Positions 1-16,424 of a stretch of DNA of 64,000 nucleotides are shown here, one piece after another. Position numbers and translations under genes: made by a program. The stretch lies in contig OX365946.1 of the NCBI GenBank assembly GCA_947247005.1, forward strand, positions 51,796,734 to 51,860,733, in the 5' to 3' direction. The notes under the pieces were generated by a model. The model made no database searches. It saw nothing but the letters and a program-made list of their open reading frames with translations, and was not told the DNA's origin. Source of the DNA: Spisula solida. Taxonomy: Eukaryota > Mollusca > Bivalvia > Venerida > Mactridae. Every line of letters starts with the position of its first letter. Position 1 is the first letter of the stretch.

Positions 1-49
1 AGTGATGTCATCAATCTGCGTGACATCACCGATCAATTCGCACATATAT
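1..49 (-). CDS. Candidate partial coding exon at the window edge
   Basis: Read on the minus strand, a strong acceptor (pyrimidine-rich tract ending TTTCTGTCAG) is followed by one base and then 16 open codons running off the window (reading YMCELIGDVTQIDDIT). The other two frames stop within this stretch. The exon would need a preceding exon ending in phase 2, so it does not join directly to any of the phase-0 exons found here and at least one exon would be missing. It lies where the 3' part of the minus-strand RhoGEF gene would be expected. The peptide is too short to name a domain. Confidence 0.35.
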
Positions 50-2976
50 CTGACAGAAACAGGAACTATGGGAACATATCTAGATATTGCAGAAAAAACT
101 CTTTGTAGATCATGCTCTTATTGGGACACTATTATTTAGACATAAAACAATCGTTTAATATCGCTATGATGCAAGCGGACTCCCCCCCCCCACCTCCATG
201 CTCGCCAAATAACCATATGATGTATGCATTACAAGCTTGCAGAGATAAATATCATCAACGAAGCATGCCCTTACAATACCGCCAACACAATACACAGCTT
301 GAACAACCTATTGAAATTGTCAACAAAACAACCAGTTAGTAACTAATATTTCCAAACCGAGCGCAAAATAATTGAAATTTAGGAGAGAACATATTCTAAA
401 TAGTTGAAGAATTGCTGAAATCTATACAATAGGATTGCACTTGAAGTGAGATGAGGGGAACTTAATCTATCTCGCAGTATTCAGTTATATGTAATCACAG
501 TATTCAGTTAGGTATATGTAATCGTATAATAGGAGAGGCACTGTCAGTCTGTTATTGACCCGGACATATTAAAATCTTAAGTAGTGACAGTAAAACATGA
601 AAAATTCATTCAAAACTACAACATGTAATTTCAGTTTGATAAAGCTACCTGTTTATAAATGACCTTGATAAAACAATCATGAAAAGCAAATACAACAAGA
701 GGACCATGATGACAGCTGAGGCTAAAGTGCTCACCTGATTACCACAACACATGGAGGTTACATTTGATGCGGGGGTGGGAGTTTTGACGATTGAAATTTC
801 CAAAACGCCACATTTTGACCCTCAAGACAGTTCTTTGAAGGGACATTTTCTCTAATATAATGGGTATTTTGCCTATACAAACCTGACATAGACTTGAAAT
901 TAGCATTCTGAGCAAGTTTCATTCATATGCAACAAATATTTAATCCATTGAAAAATTAAGCATCTATTATATTGCAAAGATTTTGCCACAAGTTGACCTA
1001 CTGATCTAGTTTTTAAGCTGGTATGCCCTGTTTGAAATCTTGACCCAAATTATAGTCAGACAATTTTTATTATTTAGCATTAGCTTATTATTAACACAGG
1101 TGAGCTAAAAACAAATTAGACATTTCAAGGAAAGACTAGGCTTGTCCAAGTGTGTTGCCTGTTGATACCATTTTGCCGCTAACTGATTTCTCATAATATT
1201 AGTCATCATTAATGAATACTTCTAACAAACTTGACAACAAACAAGTCCTACCATGATACTCAGGCAATCAGCTACCCTATAAGGCAATCAGGAACCATGT
1301 AGTGTATATATACAAAACAAACAAATACAACATCATCTGATTAACGTTCATAAACTAACATTGCGTAACTCTGTAGTTACACGAAACCAATCAAGATACG
1401 ATGTCAGGTTGGACCGAGTCAGGTCAACATGGCCGAGATAAAACATGATAAATGAGGCAATATTTGTGGTCAATCACAGGGAGGTATATGACAACAAATC
1501 AACGATGACATCATACCACCCAGTAAACACAAAGACGCAATACTGGACGAGGCAGTACCTGTCGTACCATGTCACATGACCTCAGAGCCATGCACCAACC
1601 AGGTATCTGTAAAAGGGCCGATCAAACATGACTGGTACACTATCATTTGATTATCAGACATCATGCAAAACAACTTAAACATCAATAACGACTAATTTGT
1701 ATAAAAAGTGATAATCTTAAGTCAGACTAAAGCTGAATATTTAAACAGATGCCCGGTACTAAATGCCTAATTAAAGTAAACAAAAACATTGAAAAACACC
1801 CATTACAGCAAAGGGAATCAGATAAAAGGCCATTACATATTGTCGACTTAAAACATTTTAATCAAATAATTAATGCAGAGAATTTTTCCCTTATACAGCA
1901 GTGTCATTATAATCAAGGCGTCTCCCGCAAGAAAAAACTTTCTTTCAAATCATGCGGGATCCTCTCATGATATGGACTCGACAAAATCAGTTCACCATAT
2001 TACCAGAATAGATGGAGTATTTTCTCTATAAGTAAAGGCTCTCTAAATAACAAATTGCCATCTTGCATACTGCTAGCTGAAGTACCACCAAATGTATATT
2101 TGATCTCCCACTTAACTCTGGATAGGGATCCAACGGAGATCACGTGACCCAAAACGTGGAATCAGAATGAGGCTAACAAAGAAATCAAAAGTCGTTGATT
2201 CTCAGAGTTCTTTGTATTTTGTTAATTTTTAGCATTATTTTTGTATAATAATTTTATTTTTAATACTGATTTATCGACATTACATCTAACAGTCGTTTCA
2301 AAGACTCGTTACAAGGATTCCACCAAAGCATTCAACAGAATCTCATTATGAAAACATTCATGATCAGCATGTTTTACAAATCACTATACAAGATCATAGC
2401 TGTCATAACATATGCTTTAAACCATTTGTGGACATTATAAAACTATAAAACATAAAATCATCACCTTATCCAAGGTTTTCAATGCTATTGAATTCTATTT
2501 AAATACATTAAAGATCTTGATCCTTTATCAATACTAGACCTGTGGAGATATGTCGGGTATACCATTCATACTATGTCAGGTTAAACATGCCATCTATATG
2601 TCCCGATCCTGGCCGATTCACCCGCTATATAAATATGTACAGGATTATCCTATTAAGATAAGTATGTCCATTAGATCGAATCATTAATGCCTGAATTAAT
2701 TGTTCTACATTCCAGTATGGCAATCAAAGTGTACTTCCATGTCAAAAGCAAGTGATAATACATACATAAAGAAACTCGGTCAATGAAAACTTGTGCTCCT
2801 CTATATAAACAAACATCAAACCAAACACAACCAGTTCTCCTGCCAACATAGGTTTTTCTTCACTTAAGAGAACCAATGTTTTCTTGTTTTATTATTTCTA
2901 AGTCTCATGGACCTCATTGCAAGGTTTATAATGAAATTCGACAACTATAATTTCCCAAATTATTTTTCAATCGATT
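50..2976. other. Intron-like non-coding DNA
   Basis: AT-rich sequence with stops in all frames. A decayed fragment of the 192-bp MITE seen intact at 38311-38502 lies at about 745-880 in the opposite orientation. No exon with credible splice sites was seen; the short open frame at 1749-1970 has no supporting context. Confidence 0.5.
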
Positions 2977-2977
2977 G

Positions 2978-3057
<80 letters not shown>
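2977..3057. repeat. (AATC)n microsatellite
   Basis: About 20 near-perfect copies of the tetranucleotide AATC in one run, directly downstream (in gene direction) of the first coding exon at 3120-3248. A sister array of the same motif lies at 13031-13136. Confidence 0.97.
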
Positions 3058-3058
<1 letters not shown>

Positions 3059-3119
3059 CTATTAATGAAAATAGATAGTAAACCACTCACAAAAAATCTT
3101 AGGCAATACTAGTACTAAC

Positions 3120-3248
3120 CTCGCTATACTCTGGTTTCGGTGATGGTGACAAGCTTTGTAATGTAAACGTCTCCGTTTTCTCAAATAACTCCAAACTTTT
3201 ACTACGATAAGCAGCATACTGCTTTTTAAGTGAATAATTTCGTAACAT
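3120..3248 (-). CDS. First coding exon (43 codons), probable alternative start of the minus-strand gene
   Basis: The minus strand shows ATG at 3248, 43 open codons and a donor GAG|GTTAGT at 3119, ending in phase 0. The encoded peptide begins MLRNYSLKKQYAAYRSKSLE and continues with an acidic/Thr stretch and a Ser-Pro-rich end (SLSPSPKPEYSE). An in-frame TGA lies 9 bases before the ATG and no credible acceptor falls between them, so this is a true start exon rather than an internal exon. It lies downstream of the DH exons at 20.9 and 10.2 kb on the same strand, so a transcript starting here would lack the DH domain. It could be an internal promoter of the RhoGEF gene or the first exon of a separate gene extending left. 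No domain is recognised in the peptide. Confidence 0.6.
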
Positions 3249-5639
3249 TATGCTTTTTCAAAAGTTTTGTCCATTTCAATGTTAATATTACATTAATTTT
3301 GTTATACAATTAGTTTATAAATCATAACAACGATGATTGTTGCAGTGAAATCATCGATCACTAGTTGCCGTAGATTTGCAACAACATTAACAAATACAAC
3401 AACTTCATCCAGCAGTTTTATATGTTTCACACAACATAATCCAAAGATTAAAAGACAAATGTCGCTTTTCAGTCTGGGTAGAAAAGTTTAATCCAAACTA
3501 TACCATGTTTGGAAGATGTAACTTTGTGACAATTCTAATGGATGAAGATACCATACCCTTCAAATCTGACAGTGTTTACACTCATAAAACACGAAAACTA
3601 GTAATTTGTTTAGTAAATTTACGAAATTATCATTTCTTAAGAGTTCAAGGGTCATTTCCACTGATAATCCAGATAATTGAAATGAAGGTTTTGATTCATA
3701 AAACTATTCTTCAACCGCATTTTTGAATAAACACTCGACCCACTGGTCTCTATTAAATTAATCTATAAATTTTACTTCAAAACTGTTTAGACAATAATTC
3801 TGACACTATCTTAAGAACGTCAATAAATTCTAAATCACCATTTTTCAACAAGTGGATACTGGTCACAAAACAACAGCACATGTCAAATTCAGATAGTTTG
3901 GTTCTGACAACTGGAATCATCAGCAATGTTCTACTTTAGTACAACAGCAATAAACTATATAATAATTATATTGTGCATTACGGTTTAATATTTCCGTGTG
4001 ACAGCATCACAGTCATTGATCTAAATCCATGAGAAAAATATTGTAAGTTACACAAAAGTCACAATATTCTCCACAAGCTATATGTTGAATTGCTAGAAAC
4101 ACACTAATATGCGAATATTCACAGCAAATTAAAGCCAATTCACAAATATTCTACATTCCAGCCAAACAAGAACATTTGAGTGTTCACAAGAACATCCAAG
4201 CATTTACAAGAACATCCGAGCATTTACAAGAACATCCGAGCATTCATAAGATTATCCAAGCATTCCAAAGAACATCAAAGCATTTACAAGTCATTTTGAA
4301 CTTTCGAGCATTTACAAGAACATCAAAGTATTCAGAACCACTTCACAGATCTGACTAGATCATACTATCTGGACCTGATATAAAGAACGAATTTCATCCA
4401 GTACAATAGAGATGACAATACTTTGTATTTTCGTAGAATGAACAATTTCACATCAGCAACAAACCAACAAACCATTTCATAACTATATAATAATACAACA
4501 ATCATCAGATAATTTAACCAATTTGAGGTTCGGCCTATACCACGCCACAACTATTAGTATCCTGTTACATATTTAAAGTAACCTCATTTGAAAAACATTT
4601 GACAACATGAATATATTTGTAAATAGGGGCTAGACTAAACATACAATATGGGTCAAAAAGGCGTGCCAGAATTAAGTAAAGACATGCCTTTGTACCGATT
4701 AGTTTGATCTGCTACAATCCTTCAATCAGGGCCTCAAATTCCATCAAAATTTTATGTTTATAGATGAAACTGTAAATGGGACATAAACCACAGTACGGAA
4801 CATTAATTCTGACAAGATCTAAAATACCAACAACAGAACTTACAGCCATCTGATAACTATATGTTTATAGCGTTATGCTAGAATAATGTCATGGTAACTT
4901 ATCGAGTTATGTTAAGTCATGGAATCCTTAAGTGGTATATTAACCTATATGCTCCAGTAACCTTAACAAACTTTATATTGTATATAGAGGAACTTATTTC
5001 TCATTATTTTATATCACTGTAACTTCAGATGGGAAGGCGATGATGCAACTTATCTTTTCTTTCATCAGCACACATTCAGCAGTCAGTATATGCTCATGTT
5101 ACATATATATAGCCTGTGCATATATGATGTATATATAACATAAGGTATATGAGAACATTCTCAAGTTGTTATAAGACAAACCAGAAGGGTTTTGAACCAG
5201 AAATATTGTCTCCCACAAAGGGCTGTAACTCTGGCAAAAAACATCCAACCAAAAATTCCTAACAGTTAATATACACAACTAGCTAGGCTTGGTACTGAAC
5301 TCATGTGAAGTTTCAGTGAAATCAGACTAATGGTGACAGAGAACAAGAGAGGACAAACTTGCAGCACAAAGTCTATATGTCACCCCCACTGCCATGTTAA
5401 AGACAAAAATACTTGGTTTGTACCGTTACTTCAAATACTTGGTTCGTACCTTTACTTCAAATTTATTTTGAAAAATTGGTAGTTATTGATAATAGAACCC
5501 ATGAAAACAAAGCTCTATAATGCCAGGTTGCTATGACACAAATATGGTTATATTTCACTGCTGCATGCACCTCTTATGTCACCTGTTGTTGAAGATGTTT
5601 TGCCTTGACTCCTAATGCCCCTTGTATCCCCTAATGTTA
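3249..5639. other. Non-coding stretch upstream of the MLRNYS exon
   Basis: Probable 5' UTR/promoter and intron sequence. It holds the short 20-bp tandem repeat listed next, and at about 5160-5400 a stretch reading like the dispersed 'caaagggctgtaactctgg' type of molluscan repeat. No supported exon was seen; the open frame at 3505-3726 is unsupported. Confidence 0.45.
4171..4335 (+). repeat. Degenerate 20-bp tandem repeat
   Basis: About seven imperfect copies of a 20-bp unit around CATTTACAAGAACATCCGAG. The unit length is not a multiple of three and the open frame across it is incidental. Confidence 0.8.
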
Positions 5640-6031
5640 CACATGACAAAACCATGACCTGATGTGTCCCTTATGTCACATATTGTTATACATGTTGAAA
5701 CCATGACCTGATGTGTCCCTGGAGTCACATATTGTTATTCATGATGCACCATGACCTGATGTGTCCCTGGAGTCACATATTGTTATACATGTTGAAACCA
5801 TGACCTGATGTGTCCCTGGAGTCACATATTGTTATACATGATGCACCATGACCTGCTGTGTCCCTGGAGTCACATATTGTTATACATGTTGAAACCATGA
5901 CCTGATGACTGTCCCTGGAGTCACATATTGTTATACATGATGAAACCATGACCTGCTGTGTCCCTGGTGTTACATATTGTTATACATGATGAAACCATGA
6001 CCTACTGTGTCCCTGGAGTCACATATTGTTA
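5640..6031 (+). repeat. 49-bp minisatellite, left block
   Basis: Tandem units of about 49 bp contain the segments CCATGACCTG, TGTGTCCCTGG and TCACATATTGTTATACATG. Weakly matching sequence begins near 5575. The array is cut at a TA by the transposon at 6034-6937 and resumes at 6940 in the same register. Confidence 0.95.
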
Positions 6032-6033
6032 TA

Positions 6034-6937
6034 CAGTAGAACCTGTATTGAGCGACCACCCTCGGGACTGGAAAAAACGGTCGCTTAAAAAAGTGGTCTC
6101 TTAATAGATCAGGCCAAAATTATAAGTTAAGTACAATGCCATTTTTTCCTATCTTTATTCAATACTGCTACTATCTACTACAATTATATGAAATATAGTA
6201 CAGATGCAGTGGTAAATGCACTGATATTGTTTTATTACATTGGTGAACATTTTTAATGTTATTTTTTACGATTTATGTGCTTTTGATTATCCTCGCCACT
6301 GGAAATCCATATGGGCCAGGCCCCAAGAAGAGGTTAGTCTGTTTAGTTTTTGGGGGATTGTACATGGTACAGAAGATGCCCTGGTTCTTTTATGTGCATG
6401 ACGTAAAGCATCACATGGGATCTCGTTTAACGTCTCGCCCGAAAGACTGTTAGTAAGTTTAGTTATGTTAGGTTGGAAACACTGAAAAGCAGGGAAAGGC
6501 GGGATCGAACCCACAACCTTCGGATCAGCAGTCAGTAGCTCTTACCACTGGACCACTTGTCCACCCGTGTAATGGTAATTGGCCATGATTCTTGTTTTAT
6601 TTTCTTCATATCTCTCAGTATTAGTTTTTTTTCTCACCTTTTTAGTTGATAACCACTAATCTAAACCAATTATCTTTATATACGACCTCGGTAACGGGTT
6701 TGTTAATCGACCAACTGTTATCATAGGTGTGAATGCTTGACGAGATTAAGTGTATGTGGTCGTTAAATGGATTGAATTGTAACTCTCGGGACCGATTTAA
6801 GGCGGTCGCTGGTCGGATCACTGAAAAGTCGCTTAATAGAATCACTTTATGTAGGGAAAATCCATGGGCGGGATTTTAAGTGGTCGTTTAATAGAGAAGT
6901 TGCTTAATAGAGGTGGTCGCTCGAACAGGTTCTACTG
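6034..6937. mobile_element. TA-flanked inverted-repeat transposon (Tc1/mariner-like, non-autonomous) inside the minisatellite
   Basis: The ends are inverted copies starting CAGTAGAACCTGT and sharing GAGCGACCACC further in. They are flanked by TA on both sides (6032-6033 and 6938-6939). Removing the element with one TA restores an ordinary minisatellite unit, so both ends and the target duplication are fixed precisely. The inner flanks repeat 'ggtcgctt' and 'cttaatag' motifs in inverted orientation. No transposase frame is present. The TA target and CAGT-type ends fit the Tc1/mariner superfamily, but the class is inferred from ends only. A SINE occupies its left-centre. Confidence 0.85.
6285..6566 (-). 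mobile_element. tRNA-derived SINE nested in the transposon
   Basis: On the minus strand a tRNA-like head starts at about 6566 with an A-box-like block (GTGGTCCAGTGGTAAGAGC) and a B box (GGTTCGATCCC). The body that follows contains 'gagacgttaaacgaga' and 'tacgtcatgcacataaaag'-like blocks. A second copy in the same orientation is at 19155-19602. Opposing open frames across it are by-products of the tRNA-like sequence. Confidence 0.75.
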
Positions 6938-6939
6938 TA

Positions 6940-8096
6940 CATGATGAAACCATGACCTGATGTGCCCCTTGTGTCACATATTGTTATACATGATGAAACC
7001 ATGACCTGCTGTGTCCTTTGTGTCACATATTGTTATACATGATGAAACCATGACCTACTGTGTTCTTTGTGTCACATATTGTTATACATGATGAAACCAT
7101 GACCTACTGTGCCCCTTGTGTCACATATTGTTATACATGATGAAACCATGACCTGCTGTGTCCTTTGTGTAACATATTGTTATACATGATGAAACCATGA
7201 CCTGCTGTGTCCTTTGTGTCACATATTGTTATACATGATGTAACCATGACCTACTGTGTCCCTGGTGTCACATATTGTTATACATGATGAAAGCATGACC
7301 TGCTGTGTCCTTTGTATCACATATTGTTATACATGATGTAACCATGACCTACTGTGTCCCTGGTGTCACATATTGTTATACATGATGAAACCATAACCTG
7401 CTGTGTCCCTGGAGTCACATATTGTTATACATGATGAAACCATGACCTGCTGTGTCCCTGGAGTCACATATTGTTATACATGATGAAACCATGACCTGCT
7501 GTGTCCCTGGAGTCACATATTGTTATACATGATGAAACCATGACCTGCTGTGTCCCTGGTGTCACATATTGTTATACATGATGAAACCATAACCTGCTGT
7601 GTCCCTGGTGTCACATATTGTTATACATGATGAAACCATGACCTGCTGTGTCCCTGGAGTCACATATTGTTATACATGATGAAACCATGACCTGCTGTGT
7701 CCTTTGTGTCACATATTGTTATACATGATGAAACCATGACCTACTGTGTCCCTGGTGTCACATATTGTTATACATGATGTAACCATGACCTACTGTGTCC
7801 CTGGTGTCACATATTGTTATACATGATGAAACCATGACCTGCTGTGTCCTTTGTGTCACATATTGTTATACATGATGAAACCATGACCTACTGTGTCCCT
7901 GGTGCCACATATTGTTATACATGATGTAACCATGACCTACTGTGTCCCTGGTGTCACATATTGTTATACATGATGAAACCATGACCTGCTGTGTCCCTGG
8001 AGTCACATATTGTTATACATGATGAAACCATAACCTGCTGTGTCCCTGGTGTCACATATTGTTATACATGATGAAACCATGACCTGCTGTGTCCCA
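6940..8096 (+). repeat. 49-bp minisatellite, right block
   Basis: About 23 further copies of the unit described at 5640. Variation is concentrated in one spot: CTGGAGTC, CTGGTGTC and TTTGTGTC versions alternate, and positions reading CTGCTGT versus CTACTGT co-vary with them, which suggests blocks of several units were copied together. Confidence 0.95.
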
Positions 8097-10221
8097 CACA
8101 CTTTGCTTTTCTTACTTTTATTAAGGTATGGGTATTAATTTTGGTGTAACAGATCTTTGTGTTCCTTACTTTTATTAAAGATACAAACATGTTGGCAGCA
8201 GACAAGAAATGTTAAATATTAGTGTAACAGGTCACTATGCCTTCCTTGATTTTATTAAAAGTACAAAAACAGTGGGTGACAAGACACCAGAAGTGACTAT
8301 TGGGTGTCATAGGTTATAGCTTCAACAGTAATTCATTGTTTCGCTATCTCAAAATAGACAGATATTTCATAGATACAATACAGTCATTAAATATAATATG
8401 TACCTTAATGATTCACAGAACATGAAACACATTATATTAACATACCTCCAAAATAAATTACAAACAGTTTACCAACATTATGTTCACTCATGCTCTATAT
8501 GCAATGCCTTGTATATATACAAAGATGGCACACATGAGGTTGTCAGTATTAAACCTATAAAATATTATACCAAGAATACTAAAACTCACCTAAAAGGATG
8601 ATTTAAACAGTAAGTTCACACCTTGACAAGTTAAAACAGTCAGAAGATAATTATCCTGACACTATATAGAAATGTTTTCACGCAGGTGGCGATAATGTAC
8701 AAACATACTGAACATACTGACTCCACTTAGTTCGTATAATCCACAAACACGTCTCTCGAGGACACTGATCACTTTACAGATTATTAAAATACATATCGCA
8801 CTTCTTAAACTTTCTCGTATGTAATGATTGCGAGTATGCGTAGCATTCGTATCTCGATGAGTCGACAGCCTGACATTAAAATGATTCTAATTCATGCCGA
8901 AGTACTCCAGATAGAAATGACGGACTCTCCTAAATGGCTGTCTTAAAATTCATGCCTGGTAAGTTTGCATAAAGCATCCATGTGACAAAAACGATTTACC
9001 TATTCATTAATTGTATACAAAGACTCGTAACAGGTTTCTATTGTGCATAAAGTGGAATAAACCTCTTCAATTGAGACCTAAGAAGGTGAAACGATGGGCT
9101 TCTCTATTGTAGATGATTTGATCAGGTTAATCCAAGATAAACAAGGCAGGATTATAGACCATGTAACCTGATCCATACCGAACCATACCAGGCTAAATAT
9201 GTATTCTTTCGTTACACCACTAGTGCCAATTTATGTTCGGCCTTCCCCAATTGTAAATATTTTAACCGAATGTGTACACAAAGTTCAGTAATGTGTAGCA
9301 TTGTTCTACCTGAGTGCTTACATAGATTTTTAGTTCATAAATAAATCATCAGTGTGAACAGTCGTTGAAACACACATAAATGACTTGGCTGACTGATTTA
9401 TTGAACAAGTTTTATAATGAAGAGAAATTGGAAACTGGGAATGAACACACTTTGTGTTTAAAAATATCTTAATTAGTAAACACAAAACACCCTTAAAATT
9501 GAGGTCAAGTTTAAAATGACTATGCATAAACTGATACATTGTATACATATTATTATATAAAGTTATGTATGCCAGTAACATGCATTTAATGTTATTCAGC
9601 ACGCTGCTTGTTTCATAAATTTAATACACCTTCGATCGTGGAACGCTTGACTTTGTAAGACAGTCAGATCACACATGATTGTTCAGATGAAAATATCAGT
9701 ACCTGTATTTGGAAAATGTCAATATTCGACGAAAAAGACAACGACCAACAGGGCCATCAAACCATTTGCTGATGAAATACCAACAGATTAAATATATAAG
9801 ACACAGGTGGCTGATCCCTAAAATATTTGGTCAGTTAACTAACTGATCCCTAAGATTCTGTCTGTCAATATGTCTCTGGCCTTCTGAGCTTCTTAATCCA
9901 CCTGTGACCCCAACTCTGTCACACAAGAATTGGATGCCCGGCAAGGCATCCATCTCTGTGACAGAGATAGAACATTGTGTCATAAATAGAGATTTGGACT
10001 AATACAAGAAGAACTTTAAATCGACAACAGCACCATATGGAAAAAACACATTGAACATCACAGCAAACACGTAGCAACACACTTAATAGGTTCCAGTGAT
10101 GCAAGAACGAAAGTACTCCAAATACACCATGGTAACCATATTCAAAATTAGTTCCTTTAATTAAAGACCCTGGTTTAAAGCCGGGCACCACTGAAAACAA
10201 ATTAACAAAATTAAAATTTAC
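8097..10221. other. Intron-like DNA, no gene seen
   Basis: Non-coding AT-rich sequence between the minisatellite and the exon at 10222. Open frames at 8398-8601 and 9330-9602 lack splice signals or recognisable content. Around 9900-9970 there is a short imperfect palindrome (tctctgtgacagagat). Confidence 0.45.
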
Positions 10222-10335
10222 CTGAAGGTCAAGGTCGCGCAACTGTAGATCATCATGAGGAAATTTGTCCTGCACACGTTCAATACGTCTCTGATTGTCC
10301 ATATTGCCCAGTTCATCCTCCCGCTCCTTGACCAT
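10222..10335 (-). CDS. RhoGEF exon: end of DH domain and DH-PH linker (38 codons)
   Basis: The exon is bounded by a good acceptor (TTATTTTCAG) and donor (CTTCAG|GTAAAT), and is in phase 0 at both ends. It encodes 38 residues, highly charged and probably helical, starting MVKEREDELGNMDNQRRIER and ending KFPHDDLQLRDLDLQ. It joins in frame to the exon at 20901-21011. In Dbl-family proteins this position is the last long helix of the DH domain and its run-in to the PH domain, where an 'R-x-E-N-x-x-x-L/I' pattern is usual; here it reads ER-EDELGNMDNQRRIERVQ. The initial ATG is an internal methionine, not a start. The open frame continues beyond the donor to 9919 but is intron read-through. The protein family is confident; the exact RhoGEF subfamily is not. 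Confidence 0.8.
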
Positions 10336-10362
10336 CTGAAAATAACAAATTTAATCTAAATA

Positions 10363-10550
10363 CAGGTCAAGGTCAAGTGTTCAAGGTAAAGTATTCAAGG
10401 TCAAGTATTCAAGGTCAAGTGTTCAAGGTCAAGTGTTCAAGGTCAAGTATTCAAAGGCAAGCGTTCAAGGTCAAGTATTCAAGGTTAAGTGTTCAAGGTC
10501 AAGTATTCAAGGTCATGTGTTCAAGGTCAAGTATTCAAGGTCAAGTAATC
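10363..10550 (+). repeat. 15-bp tandem repeat (TCAAGGTCAAGTRTT)n
   Basis: About 12 copies of a 15-bp unit with few substitutions lie just upstream (in gene direction) of the exon at 10222-10335, in its preceding intron. The unit is a multiple of three, so a long open frame is expected and is not evidence of a gene. Confidence 0.93.
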
Positions 10551-14274
<3,724 letters not shown>

Positions 14275-15499
14275 AGTTACAGTGTGGCAATACCACGTGA
14301 CTAAATACTACAGTCCAAAGAAGAAAATTGTAAACAAAACCTCCACTTCGCGAAGGAAAATAGGCATAAGTATTTTATTTCTTCACCAATTTCTATGAAA
14401 TATAGACCACGCTAAGGGAAAAAATATAAGGGTTCCGCCATATATAGTATATTTCTTCGTAGCTTGACCGTTTTTTCAATTACCCTGAGAAACCTTTGAA
14501 AAAATTTGTGTGAGAGCGGACTACAGTACCAAGCCTTTTCGTTTTCCTGGTATTATCTACTCTATGCGTGATTGAAGAGTCATGTTCACACCTTCCGGGA
14601 ACACCGGAGGCAATTTCGCAACAAATAAAATACATATTATAACAATACATGGCACTTATATGACATTTTCTTTCAATTTGCAATTATGGCTACAGTTCCA
14701 AGAAAAAAATATTCAGACTACAGTTCAAAGCTGTTTTCAGAATTTACCATAATACCAAGCAACGTTTTGCCCCTGATGCTATTTTTGTCAACAATACACA
14801 CACTAAAGTATTCTTTATTTGGTCAGGTTTTATTTTTTACGACACATTTTACATCATTTAAGAACATAAACACGCACATGGGTAACAGAAGTTTAAAGTA
14901 TATACATATAGTAATTGATAATAAGTTTGCGTACGGGTTTTTTTTAGTAATTTCCATTAGTGCATTTGATGTTTGATCTAAATTATATATTGGACGGTGC
15001 CATCGATATTCACCAATGGTAGACACCATATGGCGGATATAGCCCCCTATACTTCGCACGAAAACGAAAGTAAAAGTGGATGTCGATTTCACACGACTCT
15101 AAGTTTTTAATCACATTTTTGTAAATATTCATGTGATTCACTTGAAGTGGACAAATTTAAGCAGCGGAATGTTTATTTTAAAACACCAATGTTGTAATTT
15201 GCTCTGACGTTTCGTATACTATACTTTCCTTTTATTTCAGCTCAAGTATGCACTTCCCAGGACTCTGTTCCGATTTAAACTTATATCTTCCATGCTCTTA
15301 ACCTATGTTGGAACTCTCGCAAGCAAACACCAACTAACAAGCAATCGACTGAAGGAAAACATTGCATTGTGTACGGGATCTAATCATTATGAAACTTTCC
15401 ATTAACATGATCTATTTTTCTGTTGCACCGAGGATAGCAGTCCTGTACTGGTGTTGGATTCCTCATTTTGACTCCGTAGTACGTGGTTTGAATCTAAAA

Positions 15500-16228
15500 C
15501 AAGAGGGCCCTATGGCACTAGGTCGCTCACCTGTCGTAGCAGTACACCCAAGCCATGTGATTTGACCTTGTGACCTAGTTCTTAGCCACAGATGACCCGA
15601 TATAACACTTTAACTAGATTTTGTTGGGATGATCATTGTGATCAAGTTTCATAAGGATTAGGCTAAAATGGTGACCTCTCGTGAATTAACACAAGGGTTT
15701 CTATTATTTGACCTAGTGACCTAGTTTTTGATTCCAGATGACCCAATCATAAATTGACTTCGATTTTATTAAGATGATCATTGCGACAAAGTTTCAAAAT
15801 GATTAGGTCAAAATTGTGATCTCAAGTGACTATACAAGGTTTTTCTATGATTTGATATTGTGATCTAGTTTTTGATCCCGGATGACCAAATATATATCTT
15901 GACCTAGATTTGGTTGAGATGATCATTATGACCAAGTTTCATAAAGATTAGGTCAACATTGTGACTTCTAGTGCCTACAAAAGGTTTTTCTATGATTTGA
16001 CCTTGTGACCTAGTTTTTTATCCCGGATGACCCAATATCGAACTTGACCTAGATTTTGTTGAGATGATCAATGTGACCACGTTGGATAAAGATTAGGTCA
16101 AAAGTGTGACCTCTAGTGTCTACACAAGCAAATTGTTGACGGACGGACGGACGGACGAACGACGGACGGACGGACAACGAGTCATCACAAAGCTAACTCT
16201 GTCACTTTGTGACATGTGAGCTAAAATA
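15500..16228 (+). mobile_element. Pearl-like (Helitron-related) repeat inside the foldback element
   Basis: About four tandem core units of roughly 120-150 bp, each with 'gtgacctagtttttgat', 'gatgacc' and 'aagattaggtcaaaa', are followed by a (GACG)n run at 16137-16173 and a tail with a hairpin (GTCACTTTGTGAC) ending GTGAGCTAAAA. This core, tetranucleotide and tail order is that of pearl elements reported from bivalves. It has no coding capacity. Assignment rests on layout, not on alignment. Confidence 0.65.
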
Positions 16229-16424
16229 GGAAGGCACGTGATTTAAGTACGTAGTATTGCCTTCGTAACCAAAATATTGTTATTGCTAAATTGTACAATT
16301 CTGTCTTATTTGGTACGAAATAATTGGGGACGTGTTATAAGCTATTTTACCCTCAGTCTACGGGCGCTTAAATTGCATGCTGAAACAAATTATGCACACC
16401 TTTTTATTCCTTTAATTATACCCC

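Noticed and set aside
2140..2160. CACGTG-containing GATCACGTGACC as a promoter E-box
   Set aside because: A single six-base motif with no start site nearby is not evidence of regulation.
6256..6514. Opposing open frames
   Set aside because: Both lie within the SINE nested in the transposon.
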